DNA from: Bradyrhizobium sp. AZCC 1610
GTDB taxonomy: Bacteria; Pseudomonadota; Alphaproteobacteria; Rhizobiales; Xanthobacteraceae
Assembly (NCBI RefSeq): GCF_036924515.1
Contig: NZ_JAZHRR010000001.1
Location: 4,559,001-4,623,000, forward strand
Reading direction: 5' to 3'
DNA: 64,000 nucleotides
Shown in pieces: positions 27,614-37,696 of the stretch. The number at the start of each line of letters is the position of its first letter. The stretch's first letter is position 1. The notes beneath the pieces are model-generated. The model was not told where the DNA came from. It ran no database searches and was given only the letters and a program-made list of their open reading frames with translations. A program made the position numbers and the translations under genes.

Positions 27614-28000
27614 TCACTCGCGTTCTTGTGTTGCAACGGGTGGCCAGCCCTGGGGAAGACGATCGAGATTCTTGGGCTGCGCCAACGCCGGTGTCGGACT
27701 GCTTGATTGAGCATCGGCGGAAGTAACGGATGGCGTCTTCTTTGATCCCAGGAAGCGCCGGCGGTTCTCCGCCCAAATCAGACGGCACTCCTGGAGTTCT
27801 GCCAGCTGCTCGGAGGTGACCTTCCGGCAGTGTTCGAGTTTGGCGCCAAGCGGATTGATTGCGCGGGACGCCGACGATCCTGCTGGTGGACTATCACCAT
27901 CACCGCGAAGCTGGATTGTGCAGACCGCGACAACCAGGAGGGGCACGACAGCTGCCGTGACCACAATGATCATGCGCTTGAGTCCACCCCCTCTGCTCAT
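27614..28000 (-). CDS. trbK: Putative entry exclusion protein TrbK-alt
   Basis: This is a 128-residue protein with one N-terminal membrane segment (MIIVVTAAVVPLLVVAVCTI) and a periplasmic part containing the conserved LEHCRKVT and ECRLIWAENRRRF cysteine motifs of the alternative TrbK family. In related systems TrbK at this position is assigned to entry exclusion, preventing redundant transfer between cells that already carry the element. The start overlaps the trbJ stop (ATGA). Confidence 0.82.
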   Translation of the reverse strand: MSRGGGLKRMIIVVTAAVVPLLVVAVCTIQLRGDGDSPPAGSSASRAINPLGAKLEHCRKVTSEQLAELQECRLIWAENRRRFLGSKKTPSVTSADAQSSSPTPALAQPKNLDRLPQGWPPVATQERE

Positions 28001-28734
28001 TGGTGAAACATCCGAACCATCGAAGGCTGATAGCCTCGACCGGGTGCGAGAAAGCGGCGGAGCTGCTCCCTGCCCTGGTCCTGGGCGGCGGTACGCTGGG
28101 CAGTTTCGAGATTTTGCGCACGTCCCTGCGCGGCAACTGCTGCAGTCAAGTCAGCGAGCTGCTGCGCCTGCAGACCAAGGAGCTGATTCCCAGCCTGACT
28201 GGCTTGCAGCGCGCCGGTCGCGCCCTGGCTTGAACTGACGAGGGCCGACATCTCTTTACGGTGGGTATCGAGATTGCCGACCACGGTCGCCTGAAGGCGC
28301 AAGGCATCCTGCAAGCCTGCCACGGAATTCTGCCAGCGTGTTTGCGCATTCGCGATCAGTGCTTGATCTGACTCGCTCGTCGAGACCGGCGCATAGGTCG
28401 TCGAGAACGCGCGATCGATCTGCTTGATATCGTAGGCAATGCGCTGGGCCTGGGTGAGCAGCTCTTGGGTTCGCTGGATCGACCGCTCAAGCTGCTGCAA
28501 AGAGGAATATGGTAGGCTGGCGAGATTCTTGGCCTGGTTGATCAACATCTGCGCCTGGTTGTGCAGCGAGGTGATCTGGTTGTTGATCTGCTGCAGCTCA
28601 CGCGCGGCCGTGAGCACGTTCTGCGCATAGTTGTTGGGATCGAACACGATCAACTGAGCGGAGCTTGGCAAGGCGGTACACGCGATCGCAATGGCGAGCG
28701 CGCTCATTGCTGAAAGGTGACGGCGACGCATCAT
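27997..28734 (-). CDS. trbJ: Conjugal transfer protein TrbJ (VirB5-like)
   Basis: This is a 245-residue secreted pilus-associated protein. A signal peptide (MSALAIAIACTALPSSAQ) precedes VFDPNNYAQNVLTAARELQQ, the P-type TrbJ hallmark, and a long glutamine-rich helical/coiled-coil body. The ATG at 28734 overlaps the trbE stop by four bases; the frame is open for 24 codons further, which would bury the signal peptide. Confidence 0.92.
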   Translation of the reverse strand: MMRRRHLSAMSALAIAIACTALPSSAQLIVFDPNNYAQNVLTAARELQQINNQITSLHNQAQMLINQAKNLASLPYSSLQQLERSIQRTQELLTQAQRIAYDIKQIDRAFSTTYAPVSTSESDQALIANAQTRWQNSVAGLQDALRLQATVVGNLDTHRKEMSALVSSSQGATGALQASQAGNQLLGLQAQQLADLTAAVAAQGRAQNLETAQRTAAQDQGREQLRRFLAPGRGYQPSMVRMFHQ

Positions 28735-31172
28735 GACAAACCTTCCTGCTTGACGAGACCGGGAATGAGATCGGCGGCCCAACCCAGTCCACGCGCGGCG
28801 AGCCATCCGGTGACAAAACCGTCGCGGCCATGTTCGGCCAGCACGCGCTCGATCATTGCCTGATCGGACTTTGATGACGCCGCCGTGAAGGCGAGCGCAA
28901 ACTCTTCAAGACCTAACTCGAACAGGCGATTGCCGCGCCGTGACTGGCAGTAGTAGTCGCGTTTGGGCGTGGCGCGCGCGAGGATCTCGATCTGCCGGTC
29001 GTTGAGACCGAAGCGCCGATAGATAGCCGTGATCTGTGGCTCGATTGCGCGCTCGTTCGGGAGGAACAGCCGCGTCGGGCAACTCTCGACGATGGCCGGC
29101 GCAATCGCGGAGCCATCGATATCCGAGAGCGACTGCGTGGCGAAGACGACGCAGGCATTCTTCTTGCGCAGCGTCTTCAGCCATTCGCGGATCTGGCCGG
29201 CAAACCCTCCATTATCGAGCGCGAGCCAACCTTCGTCGATGATGAGCAGTGTCGGCCTCCCGTCGAGCTGCCCCTCAATCCGATGAAAGAGATAGGATAG
29301 GACCGCCGGTGCGGCGCCGGTGCCGATCAACCCCTCGGTTTCAAACACCTGGACTGAACTTGTTCCAAGCCGTTCGGTCTCGGCATCGAGCAAGCGCCCA
29401 AAGGGGCCACCGAGGCAATAGGGTTGAAGCGCCCTTTTCAGGCTCTGGGACTGCAGCAGCACGGACAAACCGGTCAGCGTGCGTTCGCCCGCGGGCGCAG
29501 AAGCCAGCGAAGACAGCGCCGACCAAAGATGCTCCTTGGCTTCTGGCGTCATGTCGATCTTTTCACGGGCGAGAATGGCTGCGATCCATTCCGCGGCCCA
29601 CCCGCGCTCCGCCGCATCGTCGATCATGGCAAGCGGCTGCAACGCGACCGGTTCAGCGGCGCTGTCGGACAGCGCGCCGCCGAGATCGTGCCAATCGCCC
29701 TTCATGGCGAGGGCTGCGGCCCGGATCGAACCGCCGAAGTCGAAGGCAAAGACCTGGGAGGTGGAATAACGACGGAATTGCAGCGCCATCAACGCAAGCA
29801 GCACGGACTTGCCCGCACCGGTCGGACCGACCACCAGCGTGTGCCCGACGTCCCCAACGTGAAGAGAGAATCGGAATGGTGTGGATCCTTCTGTCCGTGC
29901 GAAGAACAACGGCGGCGCGCCCAAATGCCCGTCCCTTACCGGCCCCGCCCAGACCGCGGACAGCGGAACCATATGGGCGATGTTCAGGGTAGAGACCGGC
30001 GGCTGACGAACGTTCGCATAGACGTGGCCAGGCAACGAGCCCAGCCAGGCTTCGACCGCGTTGACGGTTTCGACCATGGAGGTGAAATCGCGTCCTTGAA
30101 TGACCTTTTCGACCAGGCGCAACCGTTCATCCGCGGTGTGCGGATTGTCGTCCCAGACCGTAATGGTGGCAGTGACAAACGCCTCTCCGATGAGATCGGA
30201 GCCGAGTTCCTGCAACGCGGCGTCGGCGTCGAAAGCCTTGTTACTGGCGTCGGTATCGATGAGAGACGAAGCCTCATTGGTCATCACCTCCTTCAGGATT
30301 GCGGCGACGGATTTCCGCTTGGCAAACCATTGCCGCCTGATCCTAGTCAGGAGCTTCGTCGCGTCAGCCTTGTCGAGCATGATCGCCCGAGTGGACCAGC
30401 GATAGGGGAACGCCAGCCGATTGAGATCATCCAGGATCCCCGGCGTGGTCACGGTCGGGAACCCCACAATCGTGAGCACACGCAGATGCGCACTCCCCAG
30501 CATCGGCTCGAGCCCGCCCGTCAGCAGCTGATCGGCCAGCAATGCGTCTAGATACATCGGAATTTCGGGGACGCGGACGCGGTGGCACTTGGTCGAGACG
30601 CAGGCATGCAAATAAGTCAGAGTCTCGCCGTCATCGAGCCACCGGCTCTCCGGCATGAATCCTTCGATCAGTTGCAGTACGCGGTCGGTTCGGTCGACGA
30701 AGCCGCGCAACACTTCGTGGGCGCCGGCAGCTTGCCCGCGCTCCTGTCCTTCATAAAGGAAGCGCTCGGCGCGCGCTGCATCCTCCGCCGGCGGCATATA
30801 CAGGAAGGTGAGGAAATAGGCTGACTCGTAGTGAGCTCCCTCTTCCTCGAACTGAGCTCTGCGCTCGGCATCGACCAGGGCCGACGCCACATCCGGACAG
30901 CTGCTCGGTGGATAGGCGTTCGATGAATACCTCTGCGCTTCCACAAACACAGCCCAGCCGGATCCGAGGCGACGCAAGGCGTTGTTGAGGCGGCCGGCAA
31001 CCGCAACGAGCTCCGCTGGAACGGAGGAATCAAGATCGGGCCCCCGAAAGCGCGCAGTCCTCTGAAACGATCCATCCTTGTTGAGGACGATGCCTTCGTC
31101 GACGAGTGCGGCCCATGGCAGGAAATCCGCAAGACGCGTGGTAGAACGGCGATATTCGCTGAGGTTCATCAT
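28731..31172 (-). CDS. trbE: Conjugal transfer ATPase TrbE (VirB4-like)
   Basis: This is an 813-residue cytoplasmic ATPase that powers pilus assembly and DNA transfer. The N-terminal CagE/VirB4 region begins with the typical EYRRSTTRLADFLPWAALVD. The C-terminal ATPase has Walker A GPTGAGKS in LVVGPTGAGKSVLLALM and Walker B LLIIDEGWLALD, then the VFATQSLSDI sensor segment. Length is normal. Seven bases separate it from trbD. Confidence 0.95.
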   Translation of the reverse strand: MMNLSEYRRSTTRLADFLPWAALVDEGIVLNKDGSFQRTARFRGPDLDSSVPAELVAVAGRLNNALRRLGSGWAVFVEAQRYSSNAYPPSSCPDVASALVDAERRAQFEEEGAHYESAYFLTFLYMPPAEDAARAERFLYEGQERGQAAGAHEVLRGFVDRTDRVLQLIEGFMPESRWLDDGETLTYLHACVSTKCHRVRVPEIPMYLDALLADQLLTGGLEPMLGSAHLRVLTIVGFPTVTTPGILDDLNRLAFPYRWSTRAIMLDKADATKLLTRIRRQWFAKRKSVAAILKEVMTNEASSLIDTDASNKAFDADAALQELGSDLIGEAFVTATITVWDDNPHTADERLRLVEKVIQGRDFTSMVETVNAVEAWLGSLPGHVYANVRQPPVSTLNIAHMVPLSAVWAGPVRDGHLGAPPLFFARTEGSTPFRFSLHVGDVGHTLVVGPTGAGKSVLLALMALQFRRYSTSQVFAFDFGGSIRAAALAMKGDWHDLGGALSDSAAEPVALQPLAMIDDAAERGWAAEWIAAILAREKIDMTPEAKEHLWSALSSLASAPAGERTLTGLSVLLQSQSLKRALQPYCLGGPFGRLLDAETERLGTSSVQVFETEGLIGTGAAPAVLSYLFHRIEGQLDGRPTLLIIDEGWLALDNGGFAGQIREWLKTLRKKNACVVFATQSLSDIDGSAIAPAIVESCPTRLFLPNERAIEPQITAIYRRFGLNDRQIEILARATPKRDYYCQSRRGNRLFELGLEEFALAFTAASSKSDQAMIERVLAEHGRDGFVTGWLAARGLGWAADLIPGLVKQEGLS

Positions 31173-31179
31173 TGCCTGC

Positions 31180-31443
31180 TCACACGTTCAGATGGATGGG
31201 GATGCGCAAATGCCGCCTTGCGACCTCGACAAACAGCGGATCGCGCCTGGCGGCCCAAACGGCGACGGCATGGCCGATCGCCCAGAGCAAGAGGCCGGCG
31301 ACCCATAGCCGCAGGCCAAGGCCGAGCGCCGCGGCAACGGTGCCGTTGACGATAGCGACCGCCCGCGGCGCACCACCAAGCAGGATCGGCTCGGTCAGGG
31401 CGCGATGCACCGGTACCGCGAAGCCTTCAACGGGTCCGTCCAT
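31180..31443 (-). CDS. trbD: Conjugal transfer protein TrbD (VirB3-like)
   Basis: This is an 87-residue inner-membrane protein. The start MDGPVEGFAVPVHRALTEP is typical of TrbD, followed by a hydrophobic hairpin (VAAALGLGLRLWVAGLLLWA) and the conserved DPLFVEVARRHLR. The frame is open upstream, but this ATG overlaps the trbC stop and gives the usual size. Confidence 0.92.
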   Translation of the reverse strand: MDGPVEGFAVPVHRALTEPILLGGAPRAVAIVNGTVAAALGLGLRLWVAGLLLWAIGHAVAVWAARRDPLFVEVARRHLRIPIHLNV

Positions 31444-31766
31444 CAGATGAGCACCCCGCCGCCGAACGAGAAAAACGCCAGGAAGAAGCTCGACGCCGCA
31501 AATGCGATCGACAGACCGAACACGATTTGGATCAGGCGCCGGAAACCGCTGGAGGTGTCGCCGAATGCGAGCGCAAGACCGGTGACGATGATGATGATCA
31601 CGGCCAGGATCTTGGCGACCGGTCCTTCGAGCGATTGCAGGATCTGGTTGAGCGGCTGCTCCCATGGCATGTTGGATCCCGCCGCATATGCCGCGGGAGA
31701 GATCACTAAAGAGCTGAAAGTAGCGGCAGCCGTTTCCACCACGGCTCGCAATGTGATGTCCTTCAC
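31443..31766 (-). CDS. trbC: Conjugal transfer pilin TrbC (VirB2-like)
   Basis: This is a 107-residue pilin precursor with a signal peptide (cleavage likely after SPAAYAA), then two hydrophobic stretches (KILAVIIIIVTGLALAFG and IVFGLSIAFAASSFFLAFF) joined by a short polar loop (DTSSGFRRLIQ), the standard pilin layout. It overlaps trbB and trbD. Confidence 0.93.
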   Translation of the reverse strand: MKDITLRAVVETAAATFSSLVISPAAYAAGSNMPWEQPLNQILQSLEGPVAKILAVIIIIVTGLALAFGDTSSGFRRLIQIVFGLSIAFAASSFFLAFFSFGGGVLI

Positions 31767-32731
31767 GATCGGTCTCCTGAGAGTGAGATGAGGTAATCAC
31801 CATCGGACGTCAGGCCCTCGACGCGCGCCAGTTCTGTCAACTGTCGGTCGGTGCCGCGGCCGGAGAGAACGGCGATCACATCGATAGTTTCCGCAATCAG
31901 CGCGCGCGGCACGGTGACGACCGCTTCCTGGATGAGCTGCTCGAGCCGGCGTAGCGCGCCAAGCGCCGTGCCAGCGTGAATGGTGCCGACTCCCCCGGGA
32001 TGGCCGGTGCCCCAAGCCTTGAGGAGATCGAGCGCCTCGGCGCCACGTACCTCACCGATTGGAATCCGGCCGGGACGCAGCCGTAGGGAAGAACGAACAA
32101 GGTCAGACAGTGAGGCAACGCCGTCCTTCGTGCGCAATGCTACGAGGTTTGGCGACTTGCATTGCAACTCCCGGGTATCCTCGATTAGCACCACGCGGTC
32201 GGTCGTCCTGGCGACTTCGGCCAGGAGCGCATTCGTTAAGGTGGTCTTGCCGGTCGAGGTACCGCCCGCCACGAGGATGTTGCGACGCTCACGGACGGCT
32301 TCGCGGAGCATTTCTGCTTGAACTCCGGCCATGATGCCGGCGGCGACGTAATCGTCGAGCGTAAAGACGGCGACCGCCGGCTTGCGGATTGCGAAGGCTG
32401 GTGCGGTCACCACGGGCGGCAGCAACCCTTCGAATCGCTCTCCCGTCTCGGGCAATTCGGCCGAAACCCGCGGACTTTCCGGATGGACCTCGACGCCGAC
32501 ATGATGGGCAACGAGCCGCACGATGCGTTCGCCGTCGGCTGCGGCGAGACGTTCGCCGGTATCTGCGAGGCCTCCTGACAATCGATCGACCCAAAGCCGG
32601 CCATCAGGATTGAGCATCACCTCGATGACTATGGGGTCTTCGAGCCAGGACGCTATCGCGGGTCCGAGCGCGGTACGCAACATGCGTGCACCACGCGATA
32701 TCGCCTCGGATTGGAAAGAATGAACTGCCAC
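31763..32731 (-). CDS. trbB: Conjugal transfer ATPase TrbB (VirB11-like)
   Basis: This is a cytoplasmic hexameric ATPase of about 322 residues. Walker A is [17 protein letters not shown], the Asp box [14 protein letters not shown], Walker B-like [20 protein letters not shown] and the His box [17 protein letters not shown] chose the GTG at 32731, preceded by GGGAG, because the resulting start matches relatives; a TTG at 32743 is also in frame. A 132-base gap separates it from copG upstream. Confidence 0.93.
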   Translation of the reverse strand: MAVHSFQSEAISRGARMLRTALGPAIASWLEDPIVIEVMLNPDGRLWVDRLSGGLADTGERLAAADGERIVRLVAHHVGVEVHPESPRVSAELPETGERFEGLLPPVVTAPAFAIRKPAVAVFTLDDYVAAGIMAGVQAEMLREAVRERRNILVAGGTSTGKTTLTNALLAEVARTTDRVVLIEDTRELQCKSPNLVALRTKDGVASLSDLVRSSLRLRPGRIPIGEVRGAEALDLLKAWGTGHPGGVGTIHAGTALGALRRLEQLIQEAVVTVPRALIAETIDVIAVLSGRGTDRQLTELARVEGLTSDGDYLISLSGDRS

Positions 32732-32863
32732 CTTCGCTCCCAAGACGCCGAGTGCGAAAATGGCTCAGCGACGGGATTAGTAGAAAAGGCAGGTCGTGCA
32801 TCCGCGCAACAAGATCAGATCGGGCAGCGTGCCGTGGCGTAGCAAAAGAAAGGGCCTGCGAAA

Positions 32864-33298
32864 TCACTCTTGAGCAATGATTGACGACGTCTTGGCCGGC
32901 TCGACGTCGAGCGAGACCTCCTGAGCGAGGGTCTGGCCTCTGGCTAGCCGGCGCCCGAGTGCCTCGACAAAGCCCTCATATCGTTCCCGGCCCTTGGCCT
33001 TTGCGGCGGGTTGCGCCGTGTCGGGCAGCGGCAGCGTTGCCGTCAGCCAGAATCGTACGAACAAGGCCAGGGCCTCATTCGAGATCGTGATGTGACGCTC
33101 GAGCCGCTCGACCTGCCTGGTCAATCGATCAAGGCGACGGCCGAGTGCGGCCTCCATCCGCTCGGAATTGTCCGGCGACAGGAATGAGGCCAGTGCGGTT
33201 TCGACGACAAGTGCTTGGGGCACCCGCTTGCGGCTTGCATGATCGGCGAGCCTGACCGCAAGGTCCGGAGGCAAGCGAAACGTATGTTTTGTCCGCAC
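32864..33298 (-). CDS. CopG-type ribbon-helix-helix protein (trb-proximal copy)
   Basis: This is a 144-residue protein with an N-terminal ribbon-helix-helix (KHTFRLPPDLAVRLADHASR then VPQALVVETALASFLS) and a helical C-terminal half with a coiled-coil-like RRLDRLTRQVERLERH. It starts with GTG after a GGGGG tract, 11 bases downstream of traG, and is expected to be a DNA-binding regulator of the transfer operon. Its sequence is more divergent from the usual traG-copG-trbB form than the second copy at 36855-37433. Confidence 0.8.
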   Translation of the reverse strand: MRTKHTFRLPPDLAVRLADHASRKRVPQALVVETALASFLSPDNSERMEAALGRRLDRLTRQVERLERHITISNEALALFVRFWLTATLPLPDTAQPAAKAKGRERYEGFVEALGRRLARGQTLAQEVSLDVEPAKTSSIIAQE

Positions 33299-33309
33299 AA
33301 TCTTACCCC

Positions 33310-35313
33310 CTAGGGCTCGAGACCATCGCCCGGGTCCAGCGCGGCTTGGCGCGCCAGCCCAACGCCATTCTTGCGCATCGCGCGAGCCCGCACCGTGTCA
33401 CCGTCGTCCTCGTCTTCCATAAAGTCGAACTCAGGCGGAGGCTTCAAAACGTCTGGTGCGATATCGTCATGCTTGGGAAGCTCCGGCTCGCGACGAATGC
33501 CGGAATTTGCGGGATCATCGAACGATCGTTGGGTGTCCGACAGGAGTTCTGGCTTGCCAGCATTGCTATTCGGTGAGTTTAGCAACCGGCTCCAATCATC
33601 CGGCGGAGCGCCGACCTCGCGGTCGCGGGTGGATGATTCCGGCGGCGGCAGCACACGCTCAGCGAGGCGTTGATCCTCAAAATACCTCGCCTTTTTGGCG
33701 CGGATTGGAGGCGCCCCCGAAACCAGCACCAACTGATCGTCAGGTGGAAGTTGCATCACCTCGCCCGGCGTGAGCAAAGGCCGCGCCGTCTCCTGCCGAG
33801 AAACCATGAGATGGCCGAGCCAGGGGCTTAGCCTGTGACCAGCATAGTTCTTCATTGCCCGCAGTTCCGTGGCAGTCCCAAGCGCGTCCGAAATCCGTTT
33901 GGCGGTGCGCTCGTCATTGGTCGCAAAGCAAACGCGCACATGACAGTTGTCGAGGATAGCGTTGTTTGGCCCATAGGCCTTCTCGATCTGATTGAGAGAT
34001 TGGGCGATGAGAAAGCTCTTGAGTCCATAGCCAGCCATGAAGGCAAGCGCGGACTCGAAGAAGTCAAGCCTTCCAAGCGCCGGAAACTCATCGAGCATGA
34101 ACAGCAGCCGATGCCTGCGGCCCTTGGCATGGAGGTCTTCAGTGAGACGGCGACCGATCTGATTTAGCACAAGCCGCACCAAGGGCTTGGTGCGACTGAT
34201 GTCTGACGGCGGTACAACGAGATAGAGCGTCGTCGGCCGGTCATCCTCTATGAGATCGCGGATTCGCCAATCGCAGCGGCGTGTTACCTGGGCAACGACG
34301 GGGTCGCGATAGAGACCGAGGAACGACATCGCCGTCGATAGTACGCCTGATCGCTCGTTCTCGCTCTTGTTCAACAACTCCCTAGCCGCAGAAGCGATCA
34401 CCGGATGTGTCCCGGCTTCGCCAAGGTGCCGCGTAGTCATCATCGCGCGAAGCGTTGTTTCGATCGGACGCTTCGGATCGGACAGAAAGCTCGCGACGCC
34501 CGCAAGGGTCTTGTCCTTTTCCACATACAGAACGTGAAGGATAGCTCCGACCAGCAAGGCGTGGCTGGTCTTCTCCCAGTGATTGCGCCGTTCAAGCGAC
34601 CCTTCCGGGTCAACCAGCACATCAGCGACATTCTGGACGTCGCGAACCTCCCATTCCCCTCGCCTCACCTCCAAAAGAGGATTGTAGGCCGCGCTCTCAG
34701 AATTGGTTGGATCAAACAACAGCACCCGGCCGTGCCGGGCCCGAAAGCCTGAGGTCAGGGTCCAGTTTTCACCCTTGATGTCATGGACAATGCAGCTTCC
34801 TGGCCAAGTCAGGAGTGTAGGCACAACGAGTCCGACGCCCTTCCCTGATCGGGTCGGCGCGAAGCACAGCACATGCTCCGGTCCATCGTGCCGCAGATAA
34901 CGTCCCTCGAAACGCCCGAGGATCACTCCGTCCGGCCCGACGAAGCCAGCGCGTCGAATCTCAGGTCCCTTCGCCCAACGCGCGGAACCGTATGTCGCGG
35001 CCGTCTTCGCCTCACGAGCCCGCCACACCGACATCGCAAATGCGACCACTATGGAAATGATCCCGCCCGATGCCGCAACGCATGCTCCTTCGACGAACAC
35101 GTCAGGTGCATAGGCATCGAAGGCAAACCACCACCAAAGGAAGGACGGAGGAAAATAGACGGGAACACCGTGCGCGAGCTCAAACCAGGGTTCGCCGAGT
35201 TGGGGCTGATAGCCGAGCCGCCACGCGGTCCACTGCGTCGCGGCCCACATCGTGATCAGCACGATGACGAAGACGACGAGAATCTGGTCCCAGAGAATTT
35301 TGGTGGCAGACAT
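33310..35313 (-). CDS. traG: Type IV coupling protein TraG
   Basis: This is a 667-residue coupling ATPase that links the relaxosome to the Trb channel. Two N-terminal membrane segments (ILVVFVIVLITMWAATQW and a second near residue 70-95) precede the ATPase domain. Walker A is FAPTRSGKGVGLVVP, Walker B LLFMLDEFPALGRLDFF, with the VVPPSDISRTKPLVRLVLN region between. The start MSATKILWDQIL at 35313 is the usual one for the family. The C-terminal 110 residues are Pro/Asp-rich and probably disordered. Confidence 0.94.
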   Translation of the reverse strand: MSATKILWDQILVVFVIVLITMWAATQWTAWRLGYQPQLGEPWFELAHGVPVYFPPSFLWWWFAFDAYAPDVFVEGACVAASGGIISIVVAFAMSVWRAREAKTAATYGSARWAKGPEIRRAGFVGPDGVILGRFEGRYLRHDGPEHVLCFAPTRSGKGVGLVVPTLLTWPGSCIVHDIKGENWTLTSGFRARHGRVLLFDPTNSESAAYNPLLEVRRGEWEVRDVQNVADVLVDPEGSLERRNHWEKTSHALLVGAILHVLYVEKDKTLAGVASFLSDPKRPIETTLRAMMTTRHLGEAGTHPVIASAARELLNKSENERSGVLSTAMSFLGLYRDPVVAQVTRRCDWRIRDLIEDDRPTTLYLVVPPSDISRTKPLVRLVLNQIGRRLTEDLHAKGRRHRLLFMLDEFPALGRLDFFESALAFMAGYGLKSFLIAQSLNQIEKAYGPNNAILDNCHVRVCFATNDERTAKRISDALGTATELRAMKNYAGHRLSPWLGHLMVSRQETARPLLTPGEVMQLPPDDQLVLVSGAPPIRAKKARYFEDQRLAERVLPPPESSTRDREVGAPPDDWSRLLNSPNSNAGKPELLSDTQRSFDDPANSGIRREPELPKHDDIAPDVLKPPPEFDFMEDEDDGDTVRARAMRKNGVGLARQAALDPGDGLEP

Positions 35314-35542
35314 GGGCACCAGCAGATCAAACGATCCCGCCCCCCACACACAAGCCTTTTGGAATGGTCAGCGCATTCCCGAGCATCCCGGCGAACAAAT
35401 CGGCTAGTCTACCCCGACCGAAAGCATCCTCCAAAGAGCTCGCTCATCTGAAATTCGGGCCGTCATAGCCTCGTCAAGCATGGCCAGCCCTGACGCGCCT
35501 TGAGAGCACATCGCAACTGCTATGCGCCGCATGGTATCGCCA

Positions 35543-36811
35543 TCACCTGCGCAAGCGTGGCAAGATCCAAGGTAAAGCAAACCAGATGCCCGCTGCGAAC
35601 TGGAGGCCGACATTGACGGCAAACGCCGTCTTGTAGGCTACCTCAGGGTAGTGCCCCTCTATAGGGGTCCAGAGCTGAACCACCATGCCAGTCATATACT
35701 GCGCGAAAAACGCACCACCGATGTGGAGCACGTTCAGCGCCGCGTTGGCCCTTCCAGCAATTTCCTTGGGAAAATACTCGGCCAGGATCGCATAACTGAG
35801 AACGGTCGCAGTACCGACCGCCGCGACGACGGCCCATGGAAGATACGATGGAATGGGCAACCGGAAGATCAGCGTCAGTTGAGCCACAATGAATACCATA
35901 GCGACGAGGCCCAATGGCACCCTCGGTCCGATACCGCGCCGGCCCAACCAATCGACCGCGATACCCAATAGAAGCGCGCCCACACCCAATGCGATTGCCA
36001 TGACGAACAAATGCCGGAGCAATCCGGTCCGGTCGAGCCCTTCGACATCGCTGAGCCATGGCGCCACCCATAGTCCCTGCAACGCCCAAGCGGTTCCGAT
36101 ACAGGTCGCCGAAAGCGGAGCCAAGCGCCAAAAGCGCGGGTCGGCGTAAACCGTCGTTATACTGTTGGCGGTCGCACCGCTTGCAGCCGGCGCCTCAGGC
36201 ACGACGACGTAGACGATAAGAGCGCATCCAGCCGACGCCACTGCGAGCAGCTCAAACAACCCTCGCCAACCGATCGAATCTATTAGGTTTGCGGCGGGCA
36301 GCGTTGCGGTCAGGGCGCCCAAGGCCCCCAACATGATCATTAGGCCGTTGAGCAGCGGGATACGTTCGCTGGGAAACCAGAGAACGAGAGCCTTCAAGCC
36401 AGCCGTCAATGCCGCCGCGACGCCTAGACCGATCAGCGCCCGGCCGCCGAGCAGCAGGAAATAATCGTTCGAGAAAGCAAATAACGCCGCGCCCAGCGCT
36501 GCGGCGACCAACACAGCGCACTGGATTCGTCTCGGGCCGTATCGATCTAATAAGATGGCGATCGGAATCTGAGCAGCCGCGAAAGTCAGGAAGTACACCG
36601 ACGTCAGCAGGCCAAGATCGCCGGCGCCGAGGCCAAATTCCGACGCAAGCGAGTTCGCGATCGTCGCATTGATAGTCCGGAACAGAAACGCGAGGTAATA
36701 GGCGGCAACGAACGGCAGGAACACGCACAGAATAAGACGCCAATTTGCTGTCAGGTTTCCAGTAGGTCGGCGTGAACTCGTGTCCTGAGATGGTCCAGAT
36801 CGTCGCAACAA
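35543..36811 (-). CDS. Major facilitator superfamily transporter (cargo)
   Basis: This is a 422-residue protein with 12 hydrophobic segments and MFS signatures: a first-loop motif AILLDRYGPRR after helix 2 and a duplicated equivalent VDWLGRRGIGPR in the second half. The substrate is unknown. It sits between traG and a second copG on the same strand, a place that usually holds no such gene, so it is probably cargo inserted into the transfer region. Confidence 0.85.
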   Translation of the reverse strand: MLRRSGPSQDTSSRRPTGNLTANWRLILCVFLPFVAAYYLAFLFRTINATIANSLASEFGLGAGDLGLLTSVYFLTFAAAQIPIAILLDRYGPRRIQCAVLVAAALGAALFAFSNDYFLLLGGRALIGLGVAAALTAGLKALVLWFPSERIPLLNGLMIMLGALGALTATLPAANLIDSIGWRGLFELLAVASAGCALIVYVVVPEAPAASGATANSITTVYADPRFWRLAPLSATCIGTAWALQGLWVAPWLSDVEGLDRTGLLRHLFVMAIALGVGALLLGIAVDWLGRRGIGPRVPLGLVAMVFIVAQLTLIFRLPIPSYLPWAVVAAVGTATVLSYAILAEYFPKEIAGRANAALNVLHIGGAFFAQYMTGMVVQLWTPIEGHYPEVAYKTAFAVNVGLQFAAGIWFALPWILPRLRR

Positions 36812-36854
36812 ATCGCTGGAATTTGCGCGAGCGATTTCCCACGTCGCGGCGACC

Positions 36855-37433
36855 TTAGTGCAGAGGTATCCCCGCCTTGCCTGGAAAGTTGATCAAGCTG
36901 CCGCCCTCCCGAACAGCAGCGGGGTTGTGTGTGTCACTGCCAAGCTGATTTGACGCGTGGACATCTGGCTCTTGAGCTGGGGAGTACGCCGCTGGCATCC
37001 CCTCCCCGACGCTAGCCTGAGTATCCCGTTTCGTCGTACCAATCCGATCTATCGTTTCCTGCATGAGCGATGTTCCCAAATGAACGCGTCGCTCGACTTG
37101 TGCGGCAAATTCGTCAAAGCGTTCCGCCCCTAGCATGCAGGCAGTGCGCAGAGCGGCGGCTGGCAGCGGTGGCGTCACTGCAAGGTGGTATCGGGCCTGA
37201 AGCGCGACAGTCTCGTTTACGATTCTAAGATCGCGATCGAGTTGCTCGAGTTGGCGGCCCAAAAGGGTAAGGCGATGGTCGACCGAGAGGTTATCAGTGT
37301 CGTCGTCAGCACGGAGGAACTGAGCGAGCGCGGCCTCAACAAGCGCTGATTTGCTGGCACCGGGACGCTTGGCCGCCGCCGTCAGCCGTGCGGCCATTTG
37401 TTCAGAGAGGTAGACGCCAATCCTGGGCTTCAT
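36855..37433 (-). CDS. CopG-type ribbon-helix-helix protein (second copy)
   Basis: This is a 192-residue paralogue of the trb-proximal CopG protein. Its ribbon-helix-helix, KPRIGVYLSEQMAARLTAAA then GASKSALVEAALAQFL, and the following VNETVALQARYHLAVTPPLP and LGAERFDEFAAQVERRVHLG match, from memory, the standard CopG protein that normally lies between traG and trbB. Here it is separated from traG by the MFS gene. This suggests that the traG-copG unit was rearranged or duplicated. Confidence 0.8.
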   Translation of the reverse strand: MKPRIGVYLSEQMAARLTAAAKRPGASKSALVEAALAQFLRADDDTDNLSVDHRLTLLGRQLEQLDRDLRIVNETVALQARYHLAVTPPLPAAALRTACMLGAERFDEFAAQVERRVHLGTSLMQETIDRIGTTKRDTQASVGEGMPAAYSPAQEPDVHASNQLGSDTHNPAAVREGGSLINFPGKAGIPLH

Positions 37434-37696
37434 GCTTGGACCTTGTTTGAAACGCTATTGAACTGTGCTTGCGGCGCGCACCTTGGGATCGGAAATTCGG
37501 CAACTGCCGAAAGTACCTCGACCGCCAGGAACGTGACCTACAAAAGGCGCTACGCCCGTCGCCGGGCAATCTCTCAATTGCTGTCGTCGCATGTTCGGAT
37601 AGATCCGGGTACAGAAACTGACTCAGGCTTGTGAGTGCCTTGGAGTAGCGGCACCACGCAGAGTTCGCACGCCGAAATGCGCGGCGCGTCCGGCGA
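37434..37696. other. Gap between second copG and relaxase gene
   Basis: No convincing gene is seen. Short open frames here have no recognisable motifs. The stretch may hold the promoter of the copG copy. Confidence 0.35.
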
